Source of the DNA: Dryomyza anilis
Taxonomy: Eukaryota > Arthropoda > Insecta > Diptera > Dryomyzidae
Direction: 5' to 3'
NCBI GenBank assembly: GCA_951804985.1
Contig: OX638136.1
Span: 8,373,852 to 8,437,851, forward strand
DNA: 64,000 bases
The notes beneath the pieces were generated by a model. It saw only the letters and a program-made list of their open reading frames with translations. It did no database searches and was not told the origin of the DNA. Below are positions 35,454 to 45,264 of the stretch, piece by piece. The first letter of the stretch is position 1, and every line of letters starts with the position of its first letter. The translations under genes and the position numbers were made by a program.

Positions 35454-35959
35454 CCTTAGTGCAAAACTAAAGGAATTGTGCACAAAACATAGAAAGCACA
35501 CTGCGTCGCGAGTGAGTTAAAGAAAAAAAAATAAGCAAAGTGAACGTTGTCAATAAATCTTCGGTAAAAAGACATGAAAGAAATTAAGAATTAAAAAGTA
35601 ATTATGTGCGTGTAAGATGAACAGAAAACGAAAAGAAAATATGTGCGTGTAAAAGAACAAAAAAAAAAAAAAGAACAGAGAGCGAACACAGAAAAATGAG
35701 ACAGTGCAAAAAAAAAAGTATGGTCGAGGAATCGAAGTCGGTTAATTAAAAGAAAAAGCGCGAGTGAACTAAATAAAGGAACAAATTAAATAAATAAAAC
35801 CCAAAAGGCGCAAGTTAAAATAAGCATAGAAACAAATGCATAAACGGGGCCGAGTGCGGCGTAAAGAAACTAAAGTGAAATAAAAAGAACTGATACACAG
35901 TGGAAAAGAAAAAAAAAGAGAGCGCTAGTAAAATAATTAAAGGAACGCACTAAACATAT

Positions 35960-36175
35960 AAAACAAAAGCGCGGTGAGACGAAAAAAATGTCGGTGAAAC
36001 GAAAGCTAACAAAGTCTGTGAAACGAACGAAAAACAAAAGGTCGCCAAAACGAACAAAAATCAGTGAAACGAACAAGTCGGTGAAACGAAAAGTCGGTGA
36101 AACGAACAAAGATCAGTAAAACGAAAAATCTGTGAAACGAACAAGTCGGTGACACGAAAGCTAGTGAGAAAAAAA
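35960..36175. repeat. Short tandem repeats in the Gypsy leader
   Basis: About ten imperfect 16-20 bp units of the type GTCGGTGAAACGAACAA just upstream of the gag start. The leader (35,454-36,203) is otherwise purine-rich and has no coding frame. Confidence 0.8.
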
Positions 36176-36203
36176 AAAACAAATATCATAAAAGATAATC
36201 GCC

Positions 36204-38093
36204 ATGGTAAAAGTAACCTGGGTATACGGTCTCCGCCGGGAGGACCTCACCAAGTATGCCGCAGAGTTCGGTTTCGACGGGAGCGGTACCGTCGAAGAAC
36301 TGCGTAGGAATTTTGCCGCTTACGTAAATGACGGCAAGCGCACAGCTGAGGAGCTGGAGCGCCTAGGAAAATTGGAGCTGAAACACGCCAAAGGGGCTTC
36401 GCCATTGCCGGTAGCAAGTGACACCGGGTTTCAGGAGCTCTTCAATCTACCATTCGTCCCACAAACCACAAACACGATGTCAACGACGGACGGAACGCTA
36501 CACTCTGGTGAGTCAAAATTTAAAATTTTTACTACAGGTGAGCAGGTGTGGACGCTGCCCACCTTCAGCACCAGGCCGTTGATGTCAGTGCGAACCACGT
36601 CACCGTGCATTTTTTCAACGGCTGGCACGCAACCGATGCGGTACACAACCAAACAAGCGTAACAGGAATTACGCCAATGGCGCAGCAGGCGCAACAGGCA
36701 CAACAGGAGCAATCGCGAATTGCGCAAGCGGCTCAGCAACAGGAGCAGACAAGAATTGTGGAAATGGCGCAGTAAATGGCGCAACAAATGGTGCAGCAAA
36801 TGGCACTGCCGGCACAACAGGCGCAAGGGGCGCAGCAGACATATCAGGCGCAAGAGACGCAGCATTACACATCAGGCGCAAATGGCGCAGCAGACACATC
36901 AGACGCAAGGGGCGCAGCATACACATCAGACGCAAGGGGCGCAGCATACTCATCAGGCGCAAATGGCGCAGGAGCAACAAACGCATATGGCGCAACAGGC
37001 GCATATGGCACAACAGCAACAGGCGCATATGGCACCGCACAACAGTAACGATATACCGGGGTATCGATCATCGGACAGACAGAGCAGGCCACCACTTGCA
37101 GATGCGGTGGCAACCCATCCCTCATCGGCAGCTCGTACAGGTGCGTCTGTGACACCTGAGGCCGCGATGGACCGCATCAGGAAGTGGCCAATAAAGTTTA
37201 ATGGCACCAGTGACCCGCTGGTATTTATAGAGCGCGTTGAGCAGTTAACGCGGGTCCATAACGTCGACCCCGACTGCGTTCCATACGCGATACAGGAACT
37301 TCTGCTGGGAAGGGCACTAGTATGGTACCGGACCAATTATGCACCATGTCACCAGTGGAGCGACTACAAAAAGGGATTTCTACGGTTTTTCCTGCCGCCA
37401 CGGTTCTTCGAGGATTTAGATGACGCCATACGTAAGCGGACACAGCGACCGCGAGAGGCATTTAAAGATTTTGTGATTAGTATGCGCGATATGATGCGAC
37501 ATACGCAGTACGAGGAGAAGGCGCAGATGGAGCGGATATTTAAGAATTGTCGTCAGGAGTACCAACTCTATATTCGGCGCCGCGACTTCACGACGATAAC
37601 CGAACTGGTAGACTTGGCAGACGACTACGATGTGATTCGAGGGAACGGTCAGACGCAGCCACAGCACACGGCGCGGCCGCGAGAAGAACATAATCGGCGG
37701 TTGGACGATGTTAAAAGGAGCGGTCATGCGGAACTATACCCCATGGCGCGCCCAAGAGGGGAAAACAATAGGTGGTTGAACGACGCTAGTAGGAGCAGTC
37801 AGACGCAGCCACAGTACACGGCGCGGCCACGAGACGAAAGTGATAGGCGGTTGAGCGACGCAGACAAGAGCGATCGCGCGACACCACCGAGAGAGAATCA
37901 ACGAGGAAACGATGTCAGCAGGATGAGGATTAATCCGAGGACGGCATGTAGGCGATGTGGGCGCGACGGCCATTATCAAGCAGGTTGCCGCAATGACGCG
38001 GTCACGTTTTGCTGGGAATGCGGGCGCAGGGGCATGCGTGATTCTGATTGTTGCAGACGACGTTCGGGAAATGGCCGAAGGAGTCGCCAGTAG
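36204..38093 (+). pseudogene. gag: gag, interrupted in its Gln/Ala-rich linker
   Basis: ATG at 36,204 in a good context (GCCATGG). Residues 1-45 form a SAP-like motif (LRREDLTKYAAEFGFDGSGT). The frame stops at 36,660 (TAA). Gln-rich protein-like sequence runs in a second frame from about 36,548 to about 36,860, with its own stop near 36,773, then returns to the first frame. From about 37,160 the capsid is intact (IRKWPIKFNGTSDPLVFIE, WYRTNYAPCHQWSDYKKGFL). Two zinc knuckles follow (37,950-38,060): CRRCGRDGHYQAGC is canonical CCHC, while in CWECGRRGMRDSDC the His is Met. A 30-bp minisatellite (GCGCAGCA-ACACATCAGACGCAAGGG) spans about 36,840-37,030 and probably drove the frame changes. A full Gag is not expected without correction. 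Confidence 0.75.
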
Positions 38094-38458
38094 CGAGGGC
38101 TGGCGGTTCCTACAATCTTACCCCGTACCCCACCGACGTATTGAAACAGGAGGCGACCCGCATCGTGGCGACGATTGCCATCAACGATGAATTGGCAATC
38201 GCAACGGTGGACACAGGCGCGACGCGCAGCTTTGTAAGCGAGTTCTGCGCGAGAATGATCCGCACACCATTCAACTATAGAAGTACGGATGTCCACGTAC
38301 GCATGGCGGACGGCGCCACCAGACACATAAGAGAGGAGATTCGAGTGATGGGCAGGCTAGGCAACAAGGAGTGTCCCTTGACACTGTTGGTGTTACCCAA
38401 CGTGGTCGACCACATCATCCTGGGGATGGACTTTTGCAGCAAGCAGGCGCCACATTGA
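38048..38458 (+). CDS. Retroviral-type aspartic protease (pro)
   Basis: Overlaps the end of gag by 46 bp in the -1 frame, as in retroelements that use ribosomal frameshifting. The active site reads ATVDTGATRSFVS (DTG at 38,210-38,218). The second conserved block is VVDHIILGMDF near the end. It stops at 38,458 while RT lies in yet another frame. The homology passes from one frame to the other near the run of T at about 38,432, so a one-base indel there or a second programmed shift is needed to reach RT. The protein would act as a dimer cutting Gag-Pol. Confidence 0.75.
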   Translation: MLQTTFGKWPKESPVARAGGSYNLTPYPTDVLKQEATRIVATIAINDELAIATVDTGATRSFVSEFCARMIRTPFNYRSTDVHVRMADGATRHIREEIRVMGRLGNKECPLTLLVLPNVVDHIILGMDFCSKQAPH

Positions 38459-41400
38459 GTTGTGGTGGGCAGAGCGTCACGCTGAGGGAGACAGCGCGGC
38501 AGCCCGACCAGTCGCCAGTTTGCACAGTGGTGCGACCCGACACACGTAGCGAACGGGAGATGATCGAACAATTTTTACAGGAGGAGCTGGAAAAATTTGT
38601 GAACAATGGAGGGACTACGGACATCACCACCCACAAAATCATTATGAAGGATGATGGCCCCATCAAGCAACGCTATTTCCCCAAAAATCCAGCGATGCAG
38701 GCGGTCATCAATGAGGAAGTGGACGCACTCATCGCAAAAGGATGTATAGAGCCATCAAGGAGCCCACATAGCGCGCCTATAGTCTTGGTGAAGAAGAAGA
38801 CGGAACAATGGCGGCTATGTATCGATTACAGGCAGCTGAATGCACATTCAGTGCCTGATGCCTATCCACTGCCACGGATCCATCATATTTTGGACCGCTT
38901 GAGGAATGCAAAATATATCAGCAGTTTGGATCTGAAGAACGGTTATTGGCAGATTCCAATGGAGAAAAGCAGCAAGGAGTATACCGCGTTTACAGTGCCT
39001 GGACGAGGGCTGTATCAATGGCGAGTGATGCCATTTGGATTGCACTCAGCGCCAGCGACGTTTCAGCGCGCATTAGACCGTGTCATAGGACCAGACATGG
39101 AGCCGCACGCGTTCGCCTACCTGGATGACATTATTGTCACGGGATCCACGCTGGAGGAGCACATGGCAAATTTGAAGGAAGTTTTCAGGAGATTGAGGCG
39201 AGCCAAGTTGCAGCTCAATAAGGAAAAATGCGATTTCTTCAAACGTGAAATCAAATATCTTGGCTATATGGTGAGTGACCAAGGTATTCACACAGACCCG
39301 GATAAGATTGCCGCAATACGTGAGTTACGACCACCAACGAATGTTCGGGAGGTACGCCAGTCTCTAGGCATTGCCTCTTGGTACCGGAGATTCGTACCCG
39401 AGTTCTCGGATGTGGTGCAACCTTTGACAAAATTGTTGAAAAAGGGAAAGCACTTCAGCTGGTCGGAGGAGCAGCAGAAGGCGTTTGATAAGTTGAAGAG
39501 CATGCTGACCGAGGCACCGGTGCTAGGCTGCCCTGACTTTACGAAAAAGTTCACGTTGCAGACCGACGCTAGCAACTATGGGCTGGGAGCAGTGCTGACG
39601 CAAGAGATCGACAATAAGGAACGCGTAATAGCATACGCAAGCCGCAGGCTAAATAAGGCAGAGGAGAATTACTCGCCGACGGAAAAGGAGTGCTTGGCAA
39701 TAGTGTGGGGAATCAGAAAGATGCGACCCTATCTGGAAGGCTACAGGTTCCTGGTCATAACAGACCACTTGTCTCTCAAGTGGTTGAATTCCATTGAGAG
39801 CCCATCAGGGCGGATAGCGCGCTGGGCGTTAGAATTAAAACAGCACACCTTTGACATCCAGTACCGGAAAGGAAAGCTGAATGTCGTGGCTGACGCGTTA
39901 TCCAGGCAGCCGCTGGAGACGCTAATGAAGACCGGAGAAAAGGCATCAGCCGAAGGACGCTGTGCATGGACAGACAGACGAATGATGGAAGTTCGAGAGC
40001 AACCGGAGAAATTTGCAGATTACGCCATTGAGGATGGGAATCTATACAGGCACATACCACAACACACAAGTGACAGCGACGGCGCAGCATGGAAGCTGTG
40101 CGTTCCGACACCACGCCGCGCTCAGGTGATGCGCGAGAACCATGACGACGCCACCGCAGGGCACATGGGTGTCCGTAAGACGATCGCTCGCGTATCAAGG
40201 CGATATTTCTGGCCAGGCATGACTCGAACCATACGGCGATATGTGCGCAACTGCGAGTCATGTCAGAAATTCAAGGTGTCGCAACAAAAGCCGGCAGGGA
40301 AAATGCTGACAAAAATAGCGGAGGAGCCATGGGCATGGCTGTGCGCTGATTTTGTTGGGCCTTTACCGCGTTCAAAACACGGAAACACGATGCTGCTCGT
40401 ATTCTTTGATAAATTTTCCAAATGGACCGAAATGGTGCCATTACGAAAAGCCACGAGCGACAGCCTGCAGCGCGCATTTCGTGCGTGTATATTGGCGCGA
40501 TATGGCGTCCCCAAGGTACTCATCACGGACAACGGGGCGCAGTTTACGAGTAACTCGTTTCGGCGGTTTCTTCAGACTATGGGCGTGAAGCACCAATTCA
40601 CGGCGCCATACACACCTCAGGAGAACCCGACCGAAAGAGCCAACAGGACGTTAAAAACCATCATCGCACAGTTGTCAGGACATCAGCAGAACCAATGGGA
40701 CGAACAGTTAGCTGAAATTTCGTTGGCTATAAATTCTAGTATTTCAGAAACTACGGGTTACAGCCCGGCATATTTAACGCAAGGGCGGGAGCCGCGGCTT
40801 CCCAAGGCCCTTTACGATGAAGTCACCGTGGGAACAGGCGTGGAGTCGCAGACTCCCGACGAGCGGGCCACGGAGCTGCGCGAGGTATTTGTAAGGCGAC
40901 AGCTGGCCAAGGCGGCACAAGATCAGGCGCGCCACTACAATTTGAGGCGGAGATCTTGGAAACCAGCAGTAGGTGATCTGGTGCTCATCAAGCAGCATCA
41001 TCTATCCAAGGCGGTGGACGGTTTCGCAGCGAAACTGGCACCGAAGTTTGACGGACCATACAGGGTACTCACGTACGAGTCACCGGTGATAGCCGTGGTC
41101 AAGAGATTGGGCCAGTCGAAGACAAGGACAGCTCATCTTAGTGAAATAAAACAGTTTCATCAGGCAGACGCGACGCCGGACGAAACAGCAGCAGCGGCAA
41201 GGACGCCACCGAGGCAGCAGAATGAGAAGCGGTCAAACAATAATCACCAGAGCAACGTAGTTGATCACCAGGCGACAGCGAGATTAAAGAATCCATTTCG
41301 CACAACGGTCACGGCCCACAGGAACCGTTTCCGCGATGGAAACTTCAGTGGAGATCAGGGCCACAACGGAAACAAAGCACAGGTGCAACAGGTAAATTGT

Positions 41401-42282
41401 ACGACGTCAAGGGAAGCTTGCGGGCAAGTAGAGGACGTCAGATCGATGAAAGGAAACGCGCGCGACGACCGCTCGCGACAGAGACACGTAGAGCGCGCTG
41501 ATAGAAATAGTAAAAATCTACGCTCCGAGGAGCCTAAAATGCACACTAAAACGCCATCATGTCGCGCGGAAAATATTAGTAATTATCGTTTAAATATCCG
41601 CCCAAGGGGGCCTAAAACCAATAATCAAAATCTACGCCCAAGGGGGCCTAATATTCATAATAAATGTCGAGTCGAAAATCTACACCCAAGGGGGCCTAAT
41701 ATTAATAATAAATGTCGTGTTGAAAATGTATGCCCAAGGGGGCCAAATATTAATAATAAATGTCGTGTCGAAAATGTACGCCCAAGGGGGCCTAATAGTA
41801 ATAATCAATGTCGTGTTATAAATCTACGCTCCAAGGAGCCTAAAAGCAATAATCAATGTCGTGATAAAAATCTACGCTCCAAGGAGCCTAAAATGATTAA
41901 GTCATTAAATACCGCTGAGCAAAGGAGCGGTGGGGAAATAACAACGACGCAGGCGGCGAGAAATGTCAAACCAATCCGTTGTAAAATAGACGGACGTGAC
42001 ACTCACAGCGAAAAAGCACAAATCAACCCCAAGTGCGTGCACGCTGAGAGGGAGCTACGCACAGAGAGCGGGGAGAAGCAGAGCTTTCGACGCCGACGCA
42101 CAGGCGCATTCAGAAAGCAGTGCACCGCGCGCACACACACACATGACCATGGGTGTATCAACTATCGCGCTGATCGAGACATTGCTGTACATGGGCTTGG
42201 GTGGATGGCAGTTAATTTAAATTTCAAATCTAAACTATATATTTGTTATCCTGATGGACCGGAACTATACAAATGCTGTTGA
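38371..42282 (+). CDS. pol: pol: reverse transcriptase, RNase H, integrase with long C-terminal tail
   Basis: 1303-codon frame; the real entry is probably from pro near 38,432, not the first ATG. RT (about residues 90-300) has CIDYRQLNAHS, LDLKNGYWQIP, VMPFGLHSAPATFQ and the catalytic YLDDIIV (about 249). RNase H (about 390-510) has LQTDASNYGLGAVL, TEKECLAIVWGI and VADALSR. Integrase has the His/His/Cys/Cys zinc region (HDDATAGHMG to CESCQKF, about 590-635). Its core has Asp in CADFVGPLP, Asp in ITDNGAQF and Glu in ENPTERANRT, so all three catalytic residues are present. A GPY/F-like module follows (KFDGPYRVL, about 890). The last 350 or so residues are an unusual basic tail with repeats. No stop interrupts the frame. 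Confidence 0.85.
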   Translation: MSLDTVGVTQRGRPHHPGDGLLQQAGATLSCGGQSVTLRETARQPDQSPVCTVVRPDTRSEREMIEQFLQEELEKFVNNGGTTDITTHKIIMKDDGPIKQRYFPKNPAMQAVINEEVDALIAKGCIEPSRSPHSAPIVLVKKKTEQWRLCIDYRQLNAHSVPDAYPLPRIHHILDRLRNAKYISSLDLKNGYWQIPMEKSSKEYTAFTVPGRGLYQWRVMPFGLHSAPATFQRALDRVIGPDMEPHAFAYLDDIIVTGSTLEEHMANLKEVFRRLRRAKLQLNKEKCDFFKREIKYLGYMVSDQGIHTDPDKIAAIRELRPPTNVREVRQSLGIASWYRRFVPEFSDVVQPLTKLLKKGKHFSWSEEQQKAFDKLKSMLTEAPVLGCPDFTKKFTLQTDASNYGLGAVLTQEIDNKERVIAYASRRLNKAEENYSPTEKECLAIVWGIRKMRPYLEGYRFLVITDHLSLKWLNSIESPSGRIARWALELKQHTFDIQYRKGKLNVVADALSRQPLETLMKTGEKASAEGRCAWTDRRMMEVREQPEKFADYAIEDGNLYRHIPQHTSDSDGAAWKLCVPTPRRAQVMRENHDDATAGHMGVRKTIARVSRRYFWPGMTRTIRRYVRNCESCQKFKVSQQKPAGKMLTKIAEEPWAWLCADFVGPLPRSKHGNTMLLVFFDKFSKWTEMVPLRKATSDSLQRAFRACILARYGVPKVLITDNGAQFTSNSFRRFLQTMGVKHQFTAPYTPQENPTERANRTLKTIIAQLSGHQQNQWDEQLAEISLAINSSISETTGYSPAYLTQGREPRLPKALYDEVTVGTGVESQTPDERATELREVFVRRQLAKAAQDQARHYNLRRRSWKPAVGDLVLIKQHHLSKAVDGFAAKLAPKFDGPYRVLTYESPVIAVVKRLGQSKTRTAHLSEIKQFHQADATPDETAAAARTPPRQQNEKRSNNNHQSNVVDHQATARLKNPFRTTVTAHRNRFRDGNFSGDQGHNGNKAQVQQVNCTTSREACGQVEDVRSMKGNARDDRSRQRHVERADRNSKNLRSEEPKMHTKTPSCRAENISNYRLNIRPRGPKTNNQNLRPRGPNIHNKCRVENLHPRGPNINNKCRVENVCPRGPNINNKCRVENVRPRGPNSNNQCRVINLRSKEPKSNNQCRDKNLRSKEPKMIKSLNTAEQRSGGEITTTQAARNVKPIRCKIDGRDTHSEKAQINPKCVHAERELRTESGEKQSFRRRRTGAFRKQCTARTHTHDHGCINYRADRDIAVHGLGWMAVNLNFKSKLYICYPDGPELYKCC
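41570..41900 (+). repeat. 60-bp coding minisatellite in the pol tail
   Basis: Five to seven tandem copies that translate to variants of RPRGPNINNKCRVEN and, in the last two, LRSKEPKSNNQCRDKN. The 60-bp period keeps the frame open. Each unit adds basic residues and one Cys. Confidence 0.85.
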
Positions 42283-42540
42283 ATTATTTTGTTTTTAGAG
42301 GATTTCGAATGTGGTTTCTTATCTTTTAGTTTTGATGGCCGATTCAGTGCAGTTTTACACACATATCTATTAATCACACGCAATTTTTTCAAAAATAATT
42401 GAAATGTTTTATTTTTTTTTTACAAAAACATTCTGACACAATGAAAAAAATTACAGTTGTCAAAAAACTTCTACGTACATGCGCATAAGATTCAAGTTTT
42501 GAACAACGTTCTGCGCAATCTTTGTGTCTATTATTCTTGG
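42283..42540. other. AT-rich spacer after pol
   Basis: No LTR, polypurine tract or gene is recognisable. Separates the Gypsy element from a DINE fragment. Confidence 0.4.
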
Positions 42541-42650
42541 GTATTTATAGTCGGCTTAGACCGACAATAATTTTGATAATCCTAACTTAACTAATCATAA
42601 TTACACCTACTTTAAAATTTCCCATGTGATCTAACCTTCCCAACTGGTTT
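42541..42650 (-). mobile_element. DINE-like head fragment
   Basis: Reverse complement of the head of the element at 10,540. It contains TAGTCGGCTTAGACCGAC and ends CCTTCCCAACTGG. Its end coincides with the loss of the integrase C-terminus of the neighbouring Polinton, so it probably inserted there. Confidence 0.75.
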
Positions 42651-43473
42651 CTTTTTAAAACCTTTTCAACTAGATACGTATTTGATGTTTCTGTTTTAAG
42701 TAATTCTTCTTCATAAAATCCACCTTTTATTATTTCTCCTTGATAATCAATTAATTGATAAGTAATTTAATTTGTGATCTTTATTTTATTTATCTTGAAT
42801 ACCTCATTGGACCAATTGGATTCATATGCTTTGTAGAAAGTACCTTTATATTTACTAATTCGAACATCATCTCCAATTTTCAATTTACTCATCTTAAATG
42901 TTTTAATATGATTGTAAACTGTATTTAAAAGTATTTGTTGATTAGATTTATTGACATTTTTTGGAGACATTTTAATACTACGATGATATCTATTATTATA
43001 TATATTGATATTTTTTGTAATCAAGTTCAGCCATTTATAATTCCCTTGAAGACTAAAATCTTTCCACATTAAATTTTTAAAAGTTCTATTAAACCTTTCA
43101 ATTATTGAAGCCTTCATATTAGAAAATGTATGATAATGGATTATTTCAAAATTTTTCATTAATTTTTTAAAATTAGAATTGAAAAATTCTTTACCTTGAT
43201 CAGATTGAATACTATTTTTTTCTAGAATATTGTGCATAGCTAAGGTTACATCGATCCCACTTTTGGTTTTAACAGGTAAAGCATATGCGTATTTAGAAAA
43301 AACCTCTATAACAGTCAGTAAATATTTATATCCTTTATTAATCTTTGCAAAAGGTATCATTTCTACAAGATTGATTTGCCAAGTATCTGAAATACCCTTT
43401 TGAATAAACCTACGCCGTTTAAATTTATTCTTGCTTGTCGATGCAATTCATTTACAAGAACTTCTTTACTCAT
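42651..43473 (-). pseudogene. Polinton integrase, multiply inactivated
   Basis: Start ATG at 43,473 (MSKEVLVNELHRQARINLN). The frame changes near 43,410 and continues in the main open part (43,360 down to 42,767). The rve core reads GYKYLLTVIEVFSKYAYALP, IQSDQGKEFF (second catalytic Asp) and ASIIERFNRTFKN (Glu). The first catalytic Asp, expected in WQxD, is Asn here (WQIN, codon 43,370-43,372). The frame stops at 42,767 but family-like sequence continues beyond the stop (KGGFYEEELL, YLVEKVLK, the start of the chromodomain) until the DINE fragment at 42,650. Three independent lesions plus the Asn make this integrase dead. Confidence 0.8.
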
Positions 43474-43587
43474 TGTGAGTTCAACCAATAATGTAAATGA
43501 TTGATTTTTTAAAATTTATATTTATATAAAAAAAAACTTGTTTACAATATTTATATTTATTAGAAGTTCATCATTGAATAGAGAACC

Positions 43588-44255
43588 ATGTTTCATCAAT
43601 TTGTGTATCCATTTACAATGTTAGTTTGTGGACCATCAGGTTGTGGCAAATCAACATTTATTATAAATCTTATTAACAATAAACATTTAATTAGTTCTCC
43701 AATTACAAAAGTAATTTGGTGTTATGCTGAAAACAACTCTTTACCGGAACTTGATAATGTTAATTTTATTGAAGGCATTCCAGATGACTTTGAGAATTCA
43801 GCTAATGAATATACATTAATAATTTTAGATGATTTAATGTTAGACTCATTTAACAAAAAAGTTTGTGAACTATTTACTAAAGGTTCGCATCACCGCAATT
43901 TATCAGTTGTTTTAGTAACTCAAAATATTTTTCATAAGGGGACATTACAAGAGATATATCATTGAATTCAAAATATATAGTTATGTTTAAAAATCCTAGA
44001 GATAAACTACAATTTCAATGCTTGGCAAGACAAATTTATCCTGAAAATTATAAAGAATTAGTTAGAGTATATAACACTTGTACTGAGAGTGCTCATGGTT
44101 ATTTATTAATAGATCTTACACAACAAGCACATAACGCATTAAGATTCAGATCTAACATTTTCCATAAAGAATATTGTTACTGCTTTGTTTCACTCCAAAA
44201 TGACCTGCAAACTGAAACGATTGAAGGTGAACAAATATATTCTATATGTTCTTAA
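43588..44255 (+). pseudogene. Polinton packaging ATPase (FtsK/A32-like), frameshifted
   Basis: First part (43,588-43,965): MFHQFVYPFTMLVCGPSGCG begins with a Walker A motif GPSGCGKST; Walker B is LIILDDLM, followed by the sensor-like VVLVTQNIF. Homology then moves to another frame (from about 43,950 to 44,255) with MFKNPRDKLQFQCLARQIYP, HGYLLIDLTQQAHNALRFRS and NIF, the normal end of the family. One indel near 43,945-43,960 accounts for the break. The family pumps DNA into the capsid. It is divergent from the integrase, with about 110 bp between starts that would hold both promoters. Confidence 0.8.
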
Positions 44256-44541
44256 AAATGTTAAACCTAAATTGCGAAATGCAATTCTAAAAAACGCGGA
44301 TGATAATCTTATAAAAGCTATTAATGAAATTGCATTTAATGTTTTACATAAAAATCATAATGTAAAGAAAAACGATCTAGTAAAGTTAAAATCATATAAA
44401 AATGTCATTAGAAAACTTTGCTGCTCAAAAACTGTTTTACGATCGAAGAGAAAACATCTAATTCAAAGAGGAGGATTTATACCAATTTTGATTTCTTCTG
44501 TTTTAAGCGGTGTCATAGGAAAAATTTTAGAAAATGTCTAA
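44185..44541 (+). CDS. Polinton small basic protein with C-terminal hydrophobic stretch
   Basis: 118 codons, overlapping the ATPase end by about 70 bp. It is strongly basic (CKLKRLKVNKYILYVLKNV, KKNDLVKLKSYKNVIRKL), has a KHLIQRGGF turn and ends in a hydrophobic stretch (IPILISSVLSGVIG). Proteins with this plan (basic helical body, then GGF and a hydrophobic tail) sit next to the ATPase in Polintons and adintoviruses and are thought to be minor virion proteins. The frame is intact. Identification is by layout and remembered pattern. Confidence 0.6.
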   Translation: MFHSKMTCKLKRLKVNKYILYVLKNVKPKLRNAILKNADDNLIKAINEIAFNVLHKNHNVKKNDLVKLKSYKNVIRKLCCSKTVLRSKRKHLIQRGGFIPILISSVLSGVIGKILENV

Positions 44542-45155
44542 TATTTTATCCAAGCTTATATTATTAAACCCCTCTACATATGAACGCTATTCTAACGATA
44601 TATCAGATTCAAATTTTTTAAAACGAAAACTTCTTCCAATATATGCCTCTCATATACTTAAAGATATAAATAAATGGTATGGAATAAAACAGGAACTCGC
44701 AAAATATTTGATTACCAAACAAGAAATAAATATTAAGAAAGAGAATAAATCGGTTAAGTCGTATAAATCATTAAGGGATAAAGATACTCAAACAAAATGG
44801 ATATTTAAAAACGATAATGAAACTCAAACAAAAGATATTGGAAAAAAAGATTTTGCTTCGCAGGCTGACTTTAATGCTAATGAACATATATTTAGCAATA
44901 TTAACGAAGATAAAGAAAATTCTATGGATGTGGATACAACAATTAATAAAATAAACCATTCCTCTGCAAGTTCTGCAGCTAAACGTTTAAAAAATGAATC
45001 ATGGATCACCTAAAGTACGGATTTTGTCAAGTGATGGAAGTAAAATTACACCGAAAACTAAGCAAACTCTATTACCATATCAATACTCACCTCGCTTAAC
45101 TCGTCAAAAAAGTAAAACATTACAATATGATGTTAATTGGTATAATATTAAATAA
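44534..45155 (+). pseudogene. Polinton hypothetical protein, late frame break
   Basis: ATG overlaps the end of the previous gene by 8 bp. 159 codons are open (44,534-45,013): MSNILSKLILLNPSTYERYS, then a charged region (SYKSLRDKDTQTKW, NDNETQTKDIGKK). The frame stops at 45,013, but the overlapping frame continues from the A run at about 44,990 with SPKVRILSSDGSKITPK and ends at 45,155 (NWYNIK, TAA). The second piece looks like the true C-terminus, so one indel in the A run is suspected. Function unknown; the position suggests a virion component. Confidence 0.55.
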
Positions 45156-45264
45156 ACAAAACATTTTTAAATATATAAAAATCGAATTTTTATTTTATTA
45201 TTAATTTAATACATTATAAATTTATATAATATAAATCTAATAATTAAAATAATATAATTTATAT

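Larger units (their letters stand above)
34567..42282 (+). mobile_element. Ty3/Gypsy retrotransposon (Osvaldo/Ulysses-like), 3' LTR not found
   Basis: Order: LTR, Lys-type primer site, leader, gag, protease, RT, RNase H, integrase. The primer site and the RT wording are close to what I remember of the Osvaldo/Ulysses group, but clade was not tested. No TGTGACGGTACC copy occurs after 42,282, so the 3' LTR is missing or replaced by the flanking DNA that leads into a DINE fragment and the Polinton. Confidence 0.85.

Noticed and set aside
36500..36541. A 31-bp intron in gag (GTGAGT to ACTACAG)
   Set aside because: Too short for an insect intron. It is better explained as an in-frame 30-bp insert between two GGTGAG copies.
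36431..37336. Leu/Arg-rich minus-strand frames opposite the gag linker
   Set aside because: Shadows of the Gln/His-rich repeat on the coding strand.
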